Source: Amphiura filiformis (Eukaryota > Echinodermata > Ophiuroidea > Amphilepidida > Amphiuridae). From it: a DNA stretch of 64,000 nt. Positions 54,601 to 64,000 of the stretch are shown in pieces (within the stretch, counting starts at the first letter, position 1; each line of letters starts with the position of its first letter). The notes under the pieces are model-generated. The model made no database searches and was not told the origin of the DNA. It saw only the letters and a program-made list of their open reading frames with translations. The stretch is taken from assembly GCF_039555335.1 (NCBI RefSeq), contig NC_092629.1:34117796-34181795 (forward strand). The letters run 5' to 3'. The translations under genes were made by a program, and so were the position numbers.

Positions 54601-57600
54601 CCATCTCCTGGAAAACCTCATTATCTGCCTGGACATTTGGATGTATTTTAGTACACTTAGGTATTATTAGTATCATATTTTTTCTTTGAAAAATCATTAT
54701 AATAGAGCTATGGTGCTAGTTTTTATGCCTCAGTGAGCATTGGCCTAATCCTACCCAGGACAATATAGGCACAAGGTCACTGGAATTGGATCACATTTAA
54801 TGTGTCTAGTGAACAAGGTTACCAAAACTAGAAGGTTTTTCTACGAAAAAGGAATAAAAGTCAAATCATAATAACTGCAATTATTCCCAGCTAGCTGATC
54901 CCATAGATATCCAGCTGTCCAGGGTAGCTGTCAACAGGTACATGAAAAAGTGTGACCACTAGTTAATATTTTGTTAATATTTTGTGCTGTAAACCTTTGA
55001 GGAGCGTGTAGTACACGCTGAAATACAATACTTTATTGGCCATTATCATGCTACTTTTTGTCCAATTAACTTAGATACCCAGTTTTTGTTATTTATTTGA
55101 AAAAATATCCACTTTCAAAGAAAATCGTGAAAGAAAAGTGTTGACATTTGCTGAGACCTAACGGGATTTTTGTGTTTCCAAAGCATTGAGTGAGAACTTA
55201 CGTGTGACAAGAATGAGTGTATAGATGACTAGGGGGGAAGCTTTCTTATTTGTGTCTTCTATACTATCCATCATATATCCTAGGCCCTGCATAACGAAAT
55301 TCAACAATATTCAATATCCAAAGCAATATCCTCACAAAACAGAACTCCCACCCCACATAATCGCAAATTGACATGAAAGCTTCATTCCATGAAGCATTAC
55401 TCTCGTATTTGATCATCTTCTACTCTTCCCTAAAAAAATCATTATAATACCAAATCTAATCACCATGGAATTCACCATATCCCGTCCAGCTCACATTGGG
55501 CGCCCCATTCCTTTTTTAAAGGAATTTTTATTTTGTCTCAAGATGACGTCATAAGCAACTATGCCCGGGGCATAGATTCAACTGTGCCCGATAAATAATT
55601 GAATAGTCGCAACCCCGAATACACAGATCGCTAGTATACATTACGCACCCACTATACGGTCGGTGTTGATTACAGTGTTGTAAAAGAGACTCTACTTGCA
55701 GACAACGACCCTTCACCCCCGTAGTGAGTGCAGTGATTTGTTTACAATCTGTTACATGTCAAGGATAAATACCTACCAAATGTCAAATTGTTTATCTTTT
55801 GGAATTTGCAGGAGAGCATTAATTAGCTCTTCTGGAGCCTTCAAGGAGAGTTGTTTAGACCATTTACAATAGAATATACGGAGAGAATGTTCAACTAAGG
55901 AGAGCTAAAAATCACTCTCCTATATCAGATTTAAGGAGAGCAGTAGAGAGCGATTGCTCTCGCTCTCCTCAAAAGGCAGTCCTTGTGCCTAGCCTGGGGA
56001 AGGGAAAGTTGGGGGTTGGGATGGGGAGGCAAGAATATTTTGGCAAGCCAAAAGGGAGGCAAGTAATTTTGGCAGCTTGGAAGGGGAGGGGGAAAAAACA
56101 ATAACCTCCATTTAGGAACAAAATTATTTAAGTTAAATCAGACACTTACATTGTACATTGTGAGTTTTAAATTACTCCCAGTAACTGAGACCTGACGACA
56201 TTAACATTGGGTATTTGCTAATTGAGAACAAGCTCAATATAACGTGTTTGAACTTCCTAGTTAGGGACGCACCATTAGATTCTCAGGGGGGGGCATGGGA
56301 GTTTGGGTCAGGCAGAATTTTTTTTTTCACTGCCGAAGGAGGCGGAATTTTTTTTTTTTCACCGCCTTTTGCGGCAAAGTTTTTTTTTTTCAATTTTAAT
56401 GTATACTTCATACAAAGTTGGGTGGGGAAATTTTTTTTACTCATCAGTGAGGCAAAAATTTTTCGTCTCACCAGTGGGCGAAGATTTTTTTTTCTTCAAA
56501 AACTCCCATGCCCCCCCCCTGGAAATTTAATTTTGCGCCCCTTAACTAGGACCAAGTTATAAATAGCTTTCATTGCAAAAATATTATTATAACTTGTTTT
56601 TCTCTAATGCATTTCTTGAGTTAAGCCTTTCTGGTTCTCAACCCGCAATATAATTTATAATATTTTTTTTTTTTAACCTGTTGGCTTTGAACCCTCGGGT
56701 ACCAAAGCATGCAAGCTTGGTGTCGACAAAGGCCACAAAACAAAATAAAAAGCACTGGAAACGAAATGGACCTCAATCTTGTGCGGTAAGTTATGTGTGC
56801 ATGTGATTGTATGTATACCAGCGATATAGTCAAGTCCACTACATCCGAGTCGGGAGTCCTTGGTTCCGAGTCTAAGCTGAGTCCTTAAGGCTTGAGTCCG
56901 AGTCTTGAGTCCCTGACTCAAGTCCCAAGTCTATTTGCAAAGTTTGGATAATTTGGCTACCAGTAAATAACTTGTATAGTCTACAAGTTAAGAACAAGAA
57001 TTGCTCCTCTTCCGAAAACTGCAGTCAGTGGAGATGTGTTGTGTTTTATGAAAGAACACATAGCTGGGGTGATTTGTTTATCAAAAGGGACTGTAAAGTA
57101 GTCTATAACTTGTATGGCTCTGGGACAAAATCTCCCAAAACTCCGGCCAATTGATTTTGGTTCCAATGATAAGAAGAGTTGAAAAAGACATTTTTTTCTC
57201 TGCTGTATACTAATTTAATTTGCCCTGTTAAGATAGGCATCATCGCATGTGGGATGCGGGGGATAACCAGGAGGGTGGGGGACACTTAAAAAGAATGTTG
57301 TCACCCTGATCCTTTGGAAGTTTTGTATGGTATATAGGCCTACACCATACAAAATGAACCAAAGTAGATTTGTTTCAGACTGCCGTGGTATTATAAATGA
57401 TCCAGTGGGAATTTGCTCTATTTTTTAAGCAAATAATTCCAAGAATTTAGATTTCTTTGTATTTATCCTGTTGATGGCATTGATGTCTTCAGGAGAAATT
57501 TTAATTTTAAATGCCCAGGTATGTGCATGTGGAACAGCAACCAGGAGTCATGTATTTAGCTCACATGCAGCTCAGGGCCTTGATTATAACCCAAGGGTAA

Positions 57601-60600
57601 TAAAATGTACTTGACTTAAGTTCAATGCCAGCCACACATAACAAATTGCTCACACATTTTTTAACCCTTCATGCATAATACTGTCAAGTACTCCAGAATA
57701 CTAGTGCATAGCTAATTTTTTTGTGGCTTTAATTTGTGCGTTTTTGCCTGGGCTTTTTTACCGTCAATGTAACTAGAAAGTCAAGTACGGTACTACAATA
57801 TGTCCTTGTAAAAATCTTCCAGCTGATCCCTTTAACTTCCATTTAATGAGAACTGAAGTGTGGGTCAAAATTTGACCTCAAGTTGAGGATTTCAAGTGAA
57901 TTTCTATACCCAACATATTTAAAGGTCATTTGGTGAATGTACAAACACATTGGGGTTAAAGAACTATGTCCTGATAGATGAGACTATTAAAGATCCTTCA
58001 CTATAATAGACCGCAATGGGCTCATCCCAATGGCGTATAGGCCTACATACATGTAGTTCAGTAACCTCTATTGAACAATCATAGTACAAAATTTGACTTC
58101 AAGTTTCGGAGTATGAGTTTATGTAGCCAAATTGTCAAAGGTCATTCAATGAATGTGCAAATGTATTGGGGGTTAAATAATGTGCCCTGGTAGATGGTCA
58201 TGTCATGGATCCTAGAGCTTGTACAGGCTAATAATGAGACCCTGAGGTTACAGCAGTCCATGTTACAGTCCATGGTTACAGGCTCACACATGATGCTTGT
58301 CAGCTTCAATTTGTTGCAATACATCAATAGTTGATACTATGCAACATTATCCCCATTTTGAATTATGCATACATGTATTGTACACTACACTACAAGATTC
58401 GTATTGCCGCTGCCTGCACAGGTGTACTAGCTATCTGTGAACTGTACCTGACTGCCGGGCCTGACTGGTGCACGCAAAGTACCTACAAACTAAGTACCAA
58501 TGCTGGTACTTGCTCTGGACTCAACAGCAGTGGTACTGCAGTGGTACAGTGGTACTCCCCTGATGCTGCTCAGTCCCAGCCAGCTACCAGCCAAGTCCAT
58601 TGGCATTGGGCAAGTACCTTGGTGTTGGTGTACCTGTGTAGGCAGCCCCAATATGAATCTTCTAGTGTAGTCTATTAGATAAAGTACACTAAAATAAACT
58701 GACCTAGTACAAATTTGTATTTTTTACAAATAAACTCTCTCTAACTTTTCAAAATCATTCTTTGTTGAATTGTTGAATAATTCATATTATGATTGATTGA
58801 TTTGTTTTTAAAAAATAAATGTTTTTTTCCCCATCAAATTTATACCATATCCCTTTCCCATAGGGCCTGCACTAAGCAGTGAAGAGAATTAATATCTTTT
58901 GACAGTACCTTTCACACTAGGTTGAAGTGTTATCTTTGTTGTTGAACATAATCATGCAATCAAAATTGTGCAATCAGAAATCAGAATCATGCAATCAAGA
59001 TCATGCAATCAAGATCATGCAATCAAGATCATGTAATGTGGTCTGCTTTTTGCTTTGTGTTTGTCATTGTGGAATTTCTTACTTCCCCTTTTTTTTTCAT
59101 CACATGTAAACATTTTAAAAAGTTTGTCAAATTAAATTAAGTGGAGAAGACAGGCCAAGTAATAAAAAATCATGTGTTTCTCGTCCAGATTTTTTGTTAA
59201 TCGGTGAGGGAGGCTCTTATTGTTTTGTTTTTTTGTGTGTTTTTTTTCAAGATGGCCACCCCCTGGCAAGGATCATGAGACTAATTATATACAATTATTA
59301 CAAATATTTATATTGTGAATTCATGAATCTGAACTTTAATCAAAAGTTGTTTTATAGAGGTGACGAACAACAAAATAATTTGAAAAAAGATAAATAAAAA
59401 CCCTTTACATTAGCATAGGCTTCAATCTAGGAAATTTCATGTTATCTAAACATAGATTTTGTGAGCCGCCTTTTTCTTACCCATACACTTACTTTGCTTT
59501 GGTCTACATGTAGGCCTATAATACTGAAAACAATTTACCTAGTAGTAGTACCCTTATCTAAGAAGACTGAATTAAAAGGAAGTGTAAAGTACAAAACTCA
59601 GTCATTGAAACCATAGCAACAGCCGCATGATCAGAGCTGGTCTTACTTTATCTGTACAGGGTCAGGCCTTTTAAAGGAGCACTTTTCGATAATGATAATG
59701 TCAAATTGAAAATGTCAAATTTTATTCTTATTAAATTGACTTCGGTTCTATGACCCGAAGATCTGGGCTTACTTATTTTGAATAAGTACTGGTAATAAGT
59801 GTCGGTGCATTCTTGTTTTTGCAGTGCACGTGTGCCGACAAACCATCCTTGTACATGTGTGTCTACATGTACACTCTATGGGATTAGGATAGCAGTGTGG
59901 TTAGGTTAGGGTAGCATGGGGGGATTCAATACTATATTATAAACTACTGAATACACATTCAATCAGGAAATATCTTACACTTCCCACAATGTATTTGGTC
60001 GCATGTCGTGAACTGGGCTATCAAATTAAATTTGGTGTCATTTTGTTGCTATGGATCTCCTCTTTCATTTAAGACCATAAATAGCTCATTTGGATTAGTA
60101 ACAAGCGAGTTGGGGGTCAAAATGTCCGAGTATGTTGCGGGGGATCGGAGGACGTCGCATCGGAGGACGTCGCACACCATAGGAATTGCACACAAAAAGC
60201 AAAAAAGGAAGTAACTTTGAAATGCTGTATTTAGAAAAGTACAAGTAGCATGAACCACAAATTGCATGTACAGTATCCTTGATACTAGATCTATTTCATG
60301 ATATAAACAGTTTTGAATGTTATGCAACCTATTAATTAATTAATTGACTGTTAATTACTACATTTTGACCCATATTCTGCGGGGGTTTTGTGTACATTGT
60401 TCATGCATCCTTTCTACATTTTTGAACATTGATAACCAAATAGAGCAGAAATTATTAATATAGAACAAGATTAATATGTGTTATTTATCACCACACAACA
60501 AAACCAAATGTATTATGAAGAAGATGGATTTTTTGGTCTATCGCACAACAAAAATCATCTCCGCCTAATGGATCACCCTGTATTCTCAATACTAGCTCTA

Positions 60601-63600
60601 CTAAGCAGTTCAAATGTAAGCAAATGTGATTTTGTAACTTACCTAGATGGTAAATGATCACACATCAGATAAAAAGATTTTTAATTATATCTGAGTTCTC
60701 CTTGAAAACTTGTTTTTCACTTGGTAAAAATACACAATTTTGACCACCCTGTATGTTCTAACCACAATGAAATCATTAATGAAAGGCCATGCTTACATCC
60801 TTCTAGATCAATATCTGTTTTTACTTATTCATCAATGGAAAAAAAATTACCAGGGTATAACAAATTTTGTTTATTTTAAAATTATTATTATGTTACACCC
60901 TATAGAAATTTTACCCACCCCGAATATCGACTTTGTTTTTGCCACTTATGAGATCCTTGTAATGTAGACTTCCTAAAAATGTATACTTTCCTATACATGA
61001 TATGTAGAAAATAAAAAGTTATGCTCAGTTGAATACAAATTGGTGTGATTTTTGTCATTTTAGTGTGTGTAACACTTTTTATGCCCAGTTCATGACATGC
61101 GACCATTTCTTTCATTTAAATTTTCTGTACTGATTTGCTATTTAGTGCAACATGGGTCAATACTCAATAGTGACAAAAAGTAAATGAGCATGTCCATTGT
61201 CCATATCTTGCGATGTATGTCAATTTCTTGATTATAGACCCATATTTAGCCAGTCTACATGTATATTCTCAACATGAAAACCTGTATTAGTAATAGTATG
61301 GGTAGTAATTTGAAGTAGTTGGGTGGTGTGTCATGTTGCAAAGGATTCTGGGAAGGGTAAGATGAAACTTGAAAACTACATGCAGAAGTAGCATAATATA
61401 CAATGTACAAGAAAAGTTTCATTTGTAGTGTTTTACAGCAAGTATTTAAAATTGAAATGTACAAATCAAATTGATTTAAAAAATGCTTGATAATTAAATT
61501 CTCATTATCCCACACAACAAAACCAAACAGTTTTTATTCAGTTTCATATGTTTTTCTCACCAGCTGATGCGTGCAATGTATTGTTTTGCTGTCCCTGAAT
61601 ATTAATCGCCTGTAGACATTTGTAGCATGCTGTGGACAACAGAGTCTTTGAATGTGTCCAATTAGGTTTTTATCAGACCTTGTTACTGGTTGCAAGAAGG
61701 CCCTATCAGAAAAAAGTTAGGGCTGCTTGGAATACGCGATTTTGGAGGCCAATAAATGCACCTCGATTAAAAAAAAACAACAAAAATGTGTGATTTCCTG
61801 TAAAAAAATGTAAAATGTCAAAAACCTTGTTTGGAGCCAAAATGTGCTGTAAATAATGCAATTGCTGATTCCTAGCACTCAGCCCTACCCTATCTGAAAT
61901 AGCTGCCAAGTGTTATATATAATATATCCAATATAGAATACAGAAATTGTTAAATGTCTAATAGGGCAGCTATTTGCCGATAGAGCTGCCTTGTATCACA
62001 GCCACCGACTAAGAATTAGGGATTCAATCATGTTTCACCGTTGTTCATCACCGATTAACAACGATGCGTCCGCGTCGTCTGAGTGGTTTACTTCGCGAGG
62101 GCAGCTTTAGCTGCCTGAGTGAAGTAAACCACGCAGACGCTGCCGATGCGAAGTTGTTAATCGGTGATGAACAACGGTGAAACATGATTGAATCCTTTCA
62201 ACAACGAAAAGAAGCTAAAAATCGTATAATTCACGATTATTTTACGAGGAATGTCAGTTCATCATTGCCACTCAGCCTTACCAAAACTTTGATGATTTCT
62301 CTTTTGATATCAGCAATAAAACTACAGAATAAAACGGCAATGTTTAGCCGCTTCCTGATAAATACTGAATCAACTTGTAAGCTGGCATACGCACAAAGGT
62401 TCCAGGCATGACGAATTTTACGCGCTCTCGCGCAACGCGTAGTCTCGCTCACGTTCGCGTATACGCTACAGTAAAAGTGTTGGTTCATCACGGATTAACA
62501 ACGGTTGGCTCCTGTACAAAGGTATAGGAAGAGTTGTTGAATTGCTAATAATGTACTCCATGTTATTGTTTCTTTCATCGTAGACTTGTGGCCAACTTGA
62601 CAACGACTTTGAGGATATCAAACACACCACACTGAGTGAGAGGGCTGCACTACGAGAAGCTGCCCGATGTTTGAAATGTGCCGATGCTCCCTGTCAGAAG
62701 AGTTGCCCTACACAGCTGGACATCAAAGCATTCATTACCAGCATTGCAAACAAGGTAATTTAATCAATATTTCAATTAATCTATGATCGGTGGGTCAGAT
62801 TAGTTTTTCACTTGATCTGACAGTTTGATGGTTAATTAATTGATCGATTGAACAGTCAGCCAAATAAATGATTGATTGATTAATCAGTCGGAAAAAACAA
62901 ACCGTCAATTCAATCTAGATGATAGATCAGTCGGTCAGATCGGCCGTTCAGTCGGTCTGTCTGTTTGATGGTTAGTCAATGTGGTTGATCATGTACCCAA
63001 AGGACCTTTAATCAATCAGTCAGCCAATCAATCAATCAAATCAAATCAAATCAAATCAATCAATCAATTTTAGATGGAACTTTTAAGGGACAATCAGAGA
63101 TCAGTAGATTGCTTTCACATTTCAGTTCAGTTCAATTTAGTTCAATTCAGTTTTATTTTATCCAATCATAAAAATACAAACAACATACTAATGTGAAATA
63201 TAAATAATTAATATACCATTTTTCACCCTGATGTGGCAGTGACATCAATACATTGAGGTAGCTGTTTTGTGTGTGCATCTATACTGTATCTTTAAGTGTG
63301 TGTGCGTGCATATATAGATTGGTATTTAAAATATATGGTGCGTGTGTACACCAGCGATCTGAGCGAACACTAAAGCGATTTGAAGCTGCACCCAATGCGC
63401 ACAGACATAACTGCCACATTGGGGTGAAAAATGGTATTAGATATACAGGGCAAATATTACAAATAAATAATGGAATTTTCTTACATAGACATACATAAAA
63501 GAAAAAAATTGAGCACATTTTGTATTTTTGTGGTAGTTGTGTTGGGCGTGAAAATTAATTTGCCAAGAAATACTTGCAAGAAGTAACCTAAATTTACCAT

Positions 63601-63793
63601 ATTGTTTATATTACCCCCTCATACTTGCCAGAATTATTATGGGGCTTCCAAGGCAATCTTCTCTGACAATCCGCTGGGTTTGACATGTGGAATGGTCTGC
63701 CCCACAAGCGATCTGTGCGTCGGTGGATGCAATCTTCAAGCGTCGGAAGAGGGCGCTATTAACATTGGAGGTCTTCAGCAATTCGCTACCGAG
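51624..63793 (+). CDS. DPYD: DPYD gene, first four coding exons (partial, continues past right edge)
   Basis: Exons at 51624-51656, 56675-56785, 62584-62754 and 63632-63793 join in phase 0 throughout to give 159 residues of dihydropyrimidine dehydrogenase. The enzyme uses NADPH to reduce uracil and thymine, the first and rate-limiting step of pyrimidine breakdown in the cytosol. This part is the N-terminal Fe-S domain. Residues C77, C80, C85, C89, C128, C134, C138 and Q154 match the eight known ligands of the two N-terminal [4Fe-4S] clusters. FAD, NADPH, FMN and C-terminal Fe-S domains would lie beyond 64,000. Intron sizes are 5.0, 5.8 and 0.88 kb. The only oddity is the acceptor of intron 1, which lacks AG. 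Confidence 0.93.
51870..51930. repeat. TAG/CTA microsatellite
   Basis: AGTAGTAGTACTATAGTACT and further TAG/CTA triplets form a self-complementary simple repeat in DPYD intron 1, about 220 bp after exon 1. Confidence 0.8.
52103..52446. mobile_element. TTAA-flanked TIR element, intact copy (GCATTTCGTGATCC family)
   Basis: TTAA at 52099-52102 and 52447-52450. The ends are GGGGGCATTTCGTGATCC and, reversed, AGGAGGATTTCGTGATCC. A GTTCTGGTGCACCAGAAC palindrome lies inside. 344 bp, no ORF. Partial relatives are at 35479 and 41908; 6600-6700 and 63830-63940 carry weaker similarity. Confidence 0.87.
52470..53190. repeat. Dispersed repeat region, DPYD intron 1
   Basis: 52470-52605 is the reverse complement of 21745-21855 (TTGGATACAATGCTAACCAATCA, shown here in part). 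From 52610 to 53040 there is AT-rich sequence with repeated TGACCTT words. No gene. Confidence 0.5.
53195..53860 (-). pseudogene. Reverse transcriptase domain fragment
   Basis: Three minus-strand frames together give [15 protein letters not shown] (first catalytic Asp), [14 protein letters not shown], then [27 protein letters not shown] (the YADD-equivalent) and [12 protein letters not shown]. These are RT palm motifs of a non-LTR element, distinct from the CR1/L2-like copy at 30 kb. Stops near 53587 and 53252 and shifts between frames show it is inactive; both ends are truncated. It lies antisense in DPYD intron 1. Confidence 0.8.
53861..56280. other. DPYD intron 1, dispersed repeats
   Basis: 54230-54500 holds two copies of an AAATGGCCCCTGGTTCC...CCAGGG...CCACTTTT block about 180 bp apart. 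55305-55540 is the inverted partner of 18870-19150. A perfect CRE (TGACGTCA) is at about 55545, and GGAGAG words cluster around 55850-55980. No exon is recognised. Confidence 0.45.
56281..56525. mobile_element. Inverted-repeat element with G8-9 ends
   Basis: GGGGGGGCATGGGAGTTT at about 56286 pairs with AAACTCCCATGCCCCCCC at about 56499. The interior has T-runs in GCGGAATTTTTT-like repeats. It lies 150 bp upstream of DPYD exon 2. The target duplication is not clear. Confidence 0.7.
56675..56785 (+). CDS. DPYD: DPYD coding exon 2 (residues 12-48)
   Basis: The frame encodes LLALNPR, then [20 protein letters not shown] and ends in CA before a GTAAGT donor. Human exon 2 has ILALNPR, HATLCSTSAKK, KKHWKRN and CF at the same spacing and is also 111 bp (37 codons). 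The donor is canonical. The expected acceptor is not: the sequence before the exon is a run of 12 T followed by AAC, with no AG between 56630 and the exon. The exon start given is set by alignment to the human exon length. Confidence 0.85.
56786..59996. other. DPYD intron 2, left part; nothing recognised
   Basis: AT-rich DNA with GAGTCCGAGTCTTGAGTCC repeats at about 56845-56930 and ATCATGCAATCAAG tandem repeats at about 58950-59030. Three TAGGCCTA sites (57335, 58038, 59511). The 58331-58678 frame has no domain. Confidence 0.45.
59997..61104. mobile_element. TIR element with 4-bp target duplication (ATTT), copy 2
   Basis: ATTT at 59993-59996 and 61105-61108. The ends are GGTCGCATGTCGTGAACTGG and, reversed, GGTCGCATGTCATGAACTGG. 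1108 bp, no transposase frame. Interior differs from copy 1 beyond the ends. Confidence 0.87.
61105..62018. other. DPYD intron 2, right part
   Basis: 61145-61365 is a copy of the repeat at 26036-26260. The rest is AT-rich without recognisable features. Confidence 0.45.
62019..62194. mobile_element. 176-bp GC-rich foldback
   Basis: GGATTCAATCATGTTTCACC pairs with its complement at the right end, with most of each ~85-bp arm matching, including ACTTCGC and GCAGCTTTAGCTGC at the centre (about 62106). ATCACGGATTAACAACG at about 62487 repeats part of the arm, so the element may extend to about 62505. It lies 390 bp upstream of DPYD exon 3. Confidence 0.85.
62584..62754 (+). CDS. DPYD: DPYD coding exon 3 (residues 49-105), first Fe-S cysteine cluster
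   Basis: The acceptor is TTTCATCGTAG before ACT TGT; the donor is AACAAG before GTAATT. The 57 codons contain [14 protein letters not shown] sequence, [15 protein letters not shown] and [12 protein letters not shown]. The four cysteines of [13 protein letters not shown] correspond to cluster ligands C79, C82, C87 and C91 of the mammalian enzyme. At 171 bp it equals human exons 3 and 4 together. Confidence 0.97.
62755..63631. repeat. DPYD intron 3 with simple repeats
   Basis: GATTGAT, CAGTCGGTCAGATCGG and TCAATCAATCAATCA repeats fill 62780-63070, and TTCAGTTCAATT-like repeats 63122-63155. The rest is plain intron ending in the exon 4 acceptor. Confidence 0.7.
63632..63793 (+). CDS. DPYD: DPYD coding exon 4 (residues 106-159), second Fe-S ligand group
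   Basis: The acceptor is CATACTTGCCAG before AAT TAT; the donor is ACCGAG before GTAGGC. It encodes [19 protein letters not shown], then [13 protein letters not shown] and [12 protein letters not shown]. It supplies ligands equivalent to C130, C136, C140 and the unusual glutamine ligand Q156. Length (162 bp) and both borders match human exon 5. The next exon lies outside the window. Confidence 0.97.
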
Positions 63794-64000
63794 GTAGGCA
63801 TTAATATTTTTTCCCAGTGTAAAGTTTAAAGGTGGGTAACCTGATTGACAACCTCATCCCCTCACTTTACCCCATCAAAATACTGATTTTGGTATCAGGT
63901 AAAAGCTCATATTTTTCTCATTAACATGCTGTAATTAGGCATTCCAAATTGGTATATTTCCGGAGAAATCATCAAAAAACTGTTGAATTAGTCTCAAATA
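63794..64000. other. DPYD intron 4, start only
   Basis: After the donor, TAAAGGTGGGTAACCTGATT, CCTCATCCCCTCACTTT and GGTATCAGGTAAAAGCTC resemble the left half of the TTAA family at 52103 and the stretch at 6620-6690. The window ends within it. Confidence 0.5.

Noticed and set aside
55545..55552. CRE (TGACGTCA) as DPYD promoter
   Set aside because: It lies within DPYD intron 1, 3.9 kb after exon 1; the same word also occurs near 25568. A single 8-mer is weak evidence.
56660..56680. U12-type AT-AC intron to explain the AAC before DPYD exon 2
   Set aside because: The donor after exon 1 is GTAAGT, not ATATCCTT, and no TTCCTTAAC branch motif is at the right distance.
57520..57545. Possible small exon (GAAATTTTAATTTTAAATGC between AG and GT)
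   Set aside because: Looked like part of DPYD ILALN, but the real exon 2 was found at 56675 and this one does not fit.
58331..58678. 115-codon plus frame in DPYD intron 2
   Set aside because: Cysteine-rich at first sight, but no pattern matches a known domain and it does not fit DPYD phase or homology.

Overview
The window is AT-rich, repeat-dense eukaryotic genomic DNA with spliced genes, non-LTR retrotransposon remains, many short inverted-repeat DNA transposons and satellite arrays. The gene content (PIGF, DPYD), vertebrate-like intron positions in DPYD, and the repeat landscape suggest an invertebrate deuterostome, perhaps an echinoderm or another ambulacrarian. That placement is inference; nothing in the sequence fixes the species.

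Two host genes can be reconstructed by hand, arranged head to head. PIGF lies on the minus strand, complete, with five coding exons between 42,324 (start codon) and 18,700 (stop). It encodes a 238-residue ER membrane protein of GPI-anchor synthesis. DPYD lies on the plus strand; its first four coding exons run from 51,624 to 63,793 and the rest of the gene lies beyond the right edge. They encode 159 residues carrying all eight N-terminal iron-sulfur ligands. The start codons are 9.3 kb apart. PIGF acts in the ER membrane and DPYD in cytosolic pyrimidine breakdown, so I infer no functional link.

Left region (1-16 kb, downstream of PIGF): a cluster of GTGTTC/GAACAC words (1-500), then a satellite of about 14 nearly identical 132-bp units, each made of four 31-34-bp monomers (about 500-3,020). 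A related 37-bp satellite (10,050-13,487) reverses orientation at about 10,360 and is interrupted by two DNA transposons with clear target-site duplications. Between these lie foldback elements and inverted pairs.

Middle region (16-42 kb, PIGF introns and 3' flank): a 662-bp foldback element; tandem copies of the PIGF terminal exon just after its stop codon; a TA-flanked transposon filled with 152-bp tandem repeats (22.8-24.4 kb); an antisense CR1/L2-like retrotransposon lacking its endonuclease and split by a TIR element (29.2-33.5 kb); a three-level nest of elements (35.5-37.8 kb); and two truncated retrotransposon 3' ends (38.5-41.4 kb).

Right region (42-64 kb): a degraded retrotransposon interrupted by a 1.4-kb TIR element, with a perfect uninterrupted 357-bp copy of the same stretch 3 kb away between 107-113-bp direct repeats; a duplicated low-complexity block (46.8-49.3 kb) carrying the satellite core again; then the DPYD exons with repeat-filled introns.

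The main points of interest are the higher-order satellite and its relatives, the captured 357-bp segment with its empty site, a family of TIR elements with 4-bp target duplications found three times, the non-AG acceptor at DPYD intron 1, an upstream ORF overlapping the DPYD start, the duplicated PIGF terminal exon, and about 20 exact copies of the palindrome TAGGCCTA.
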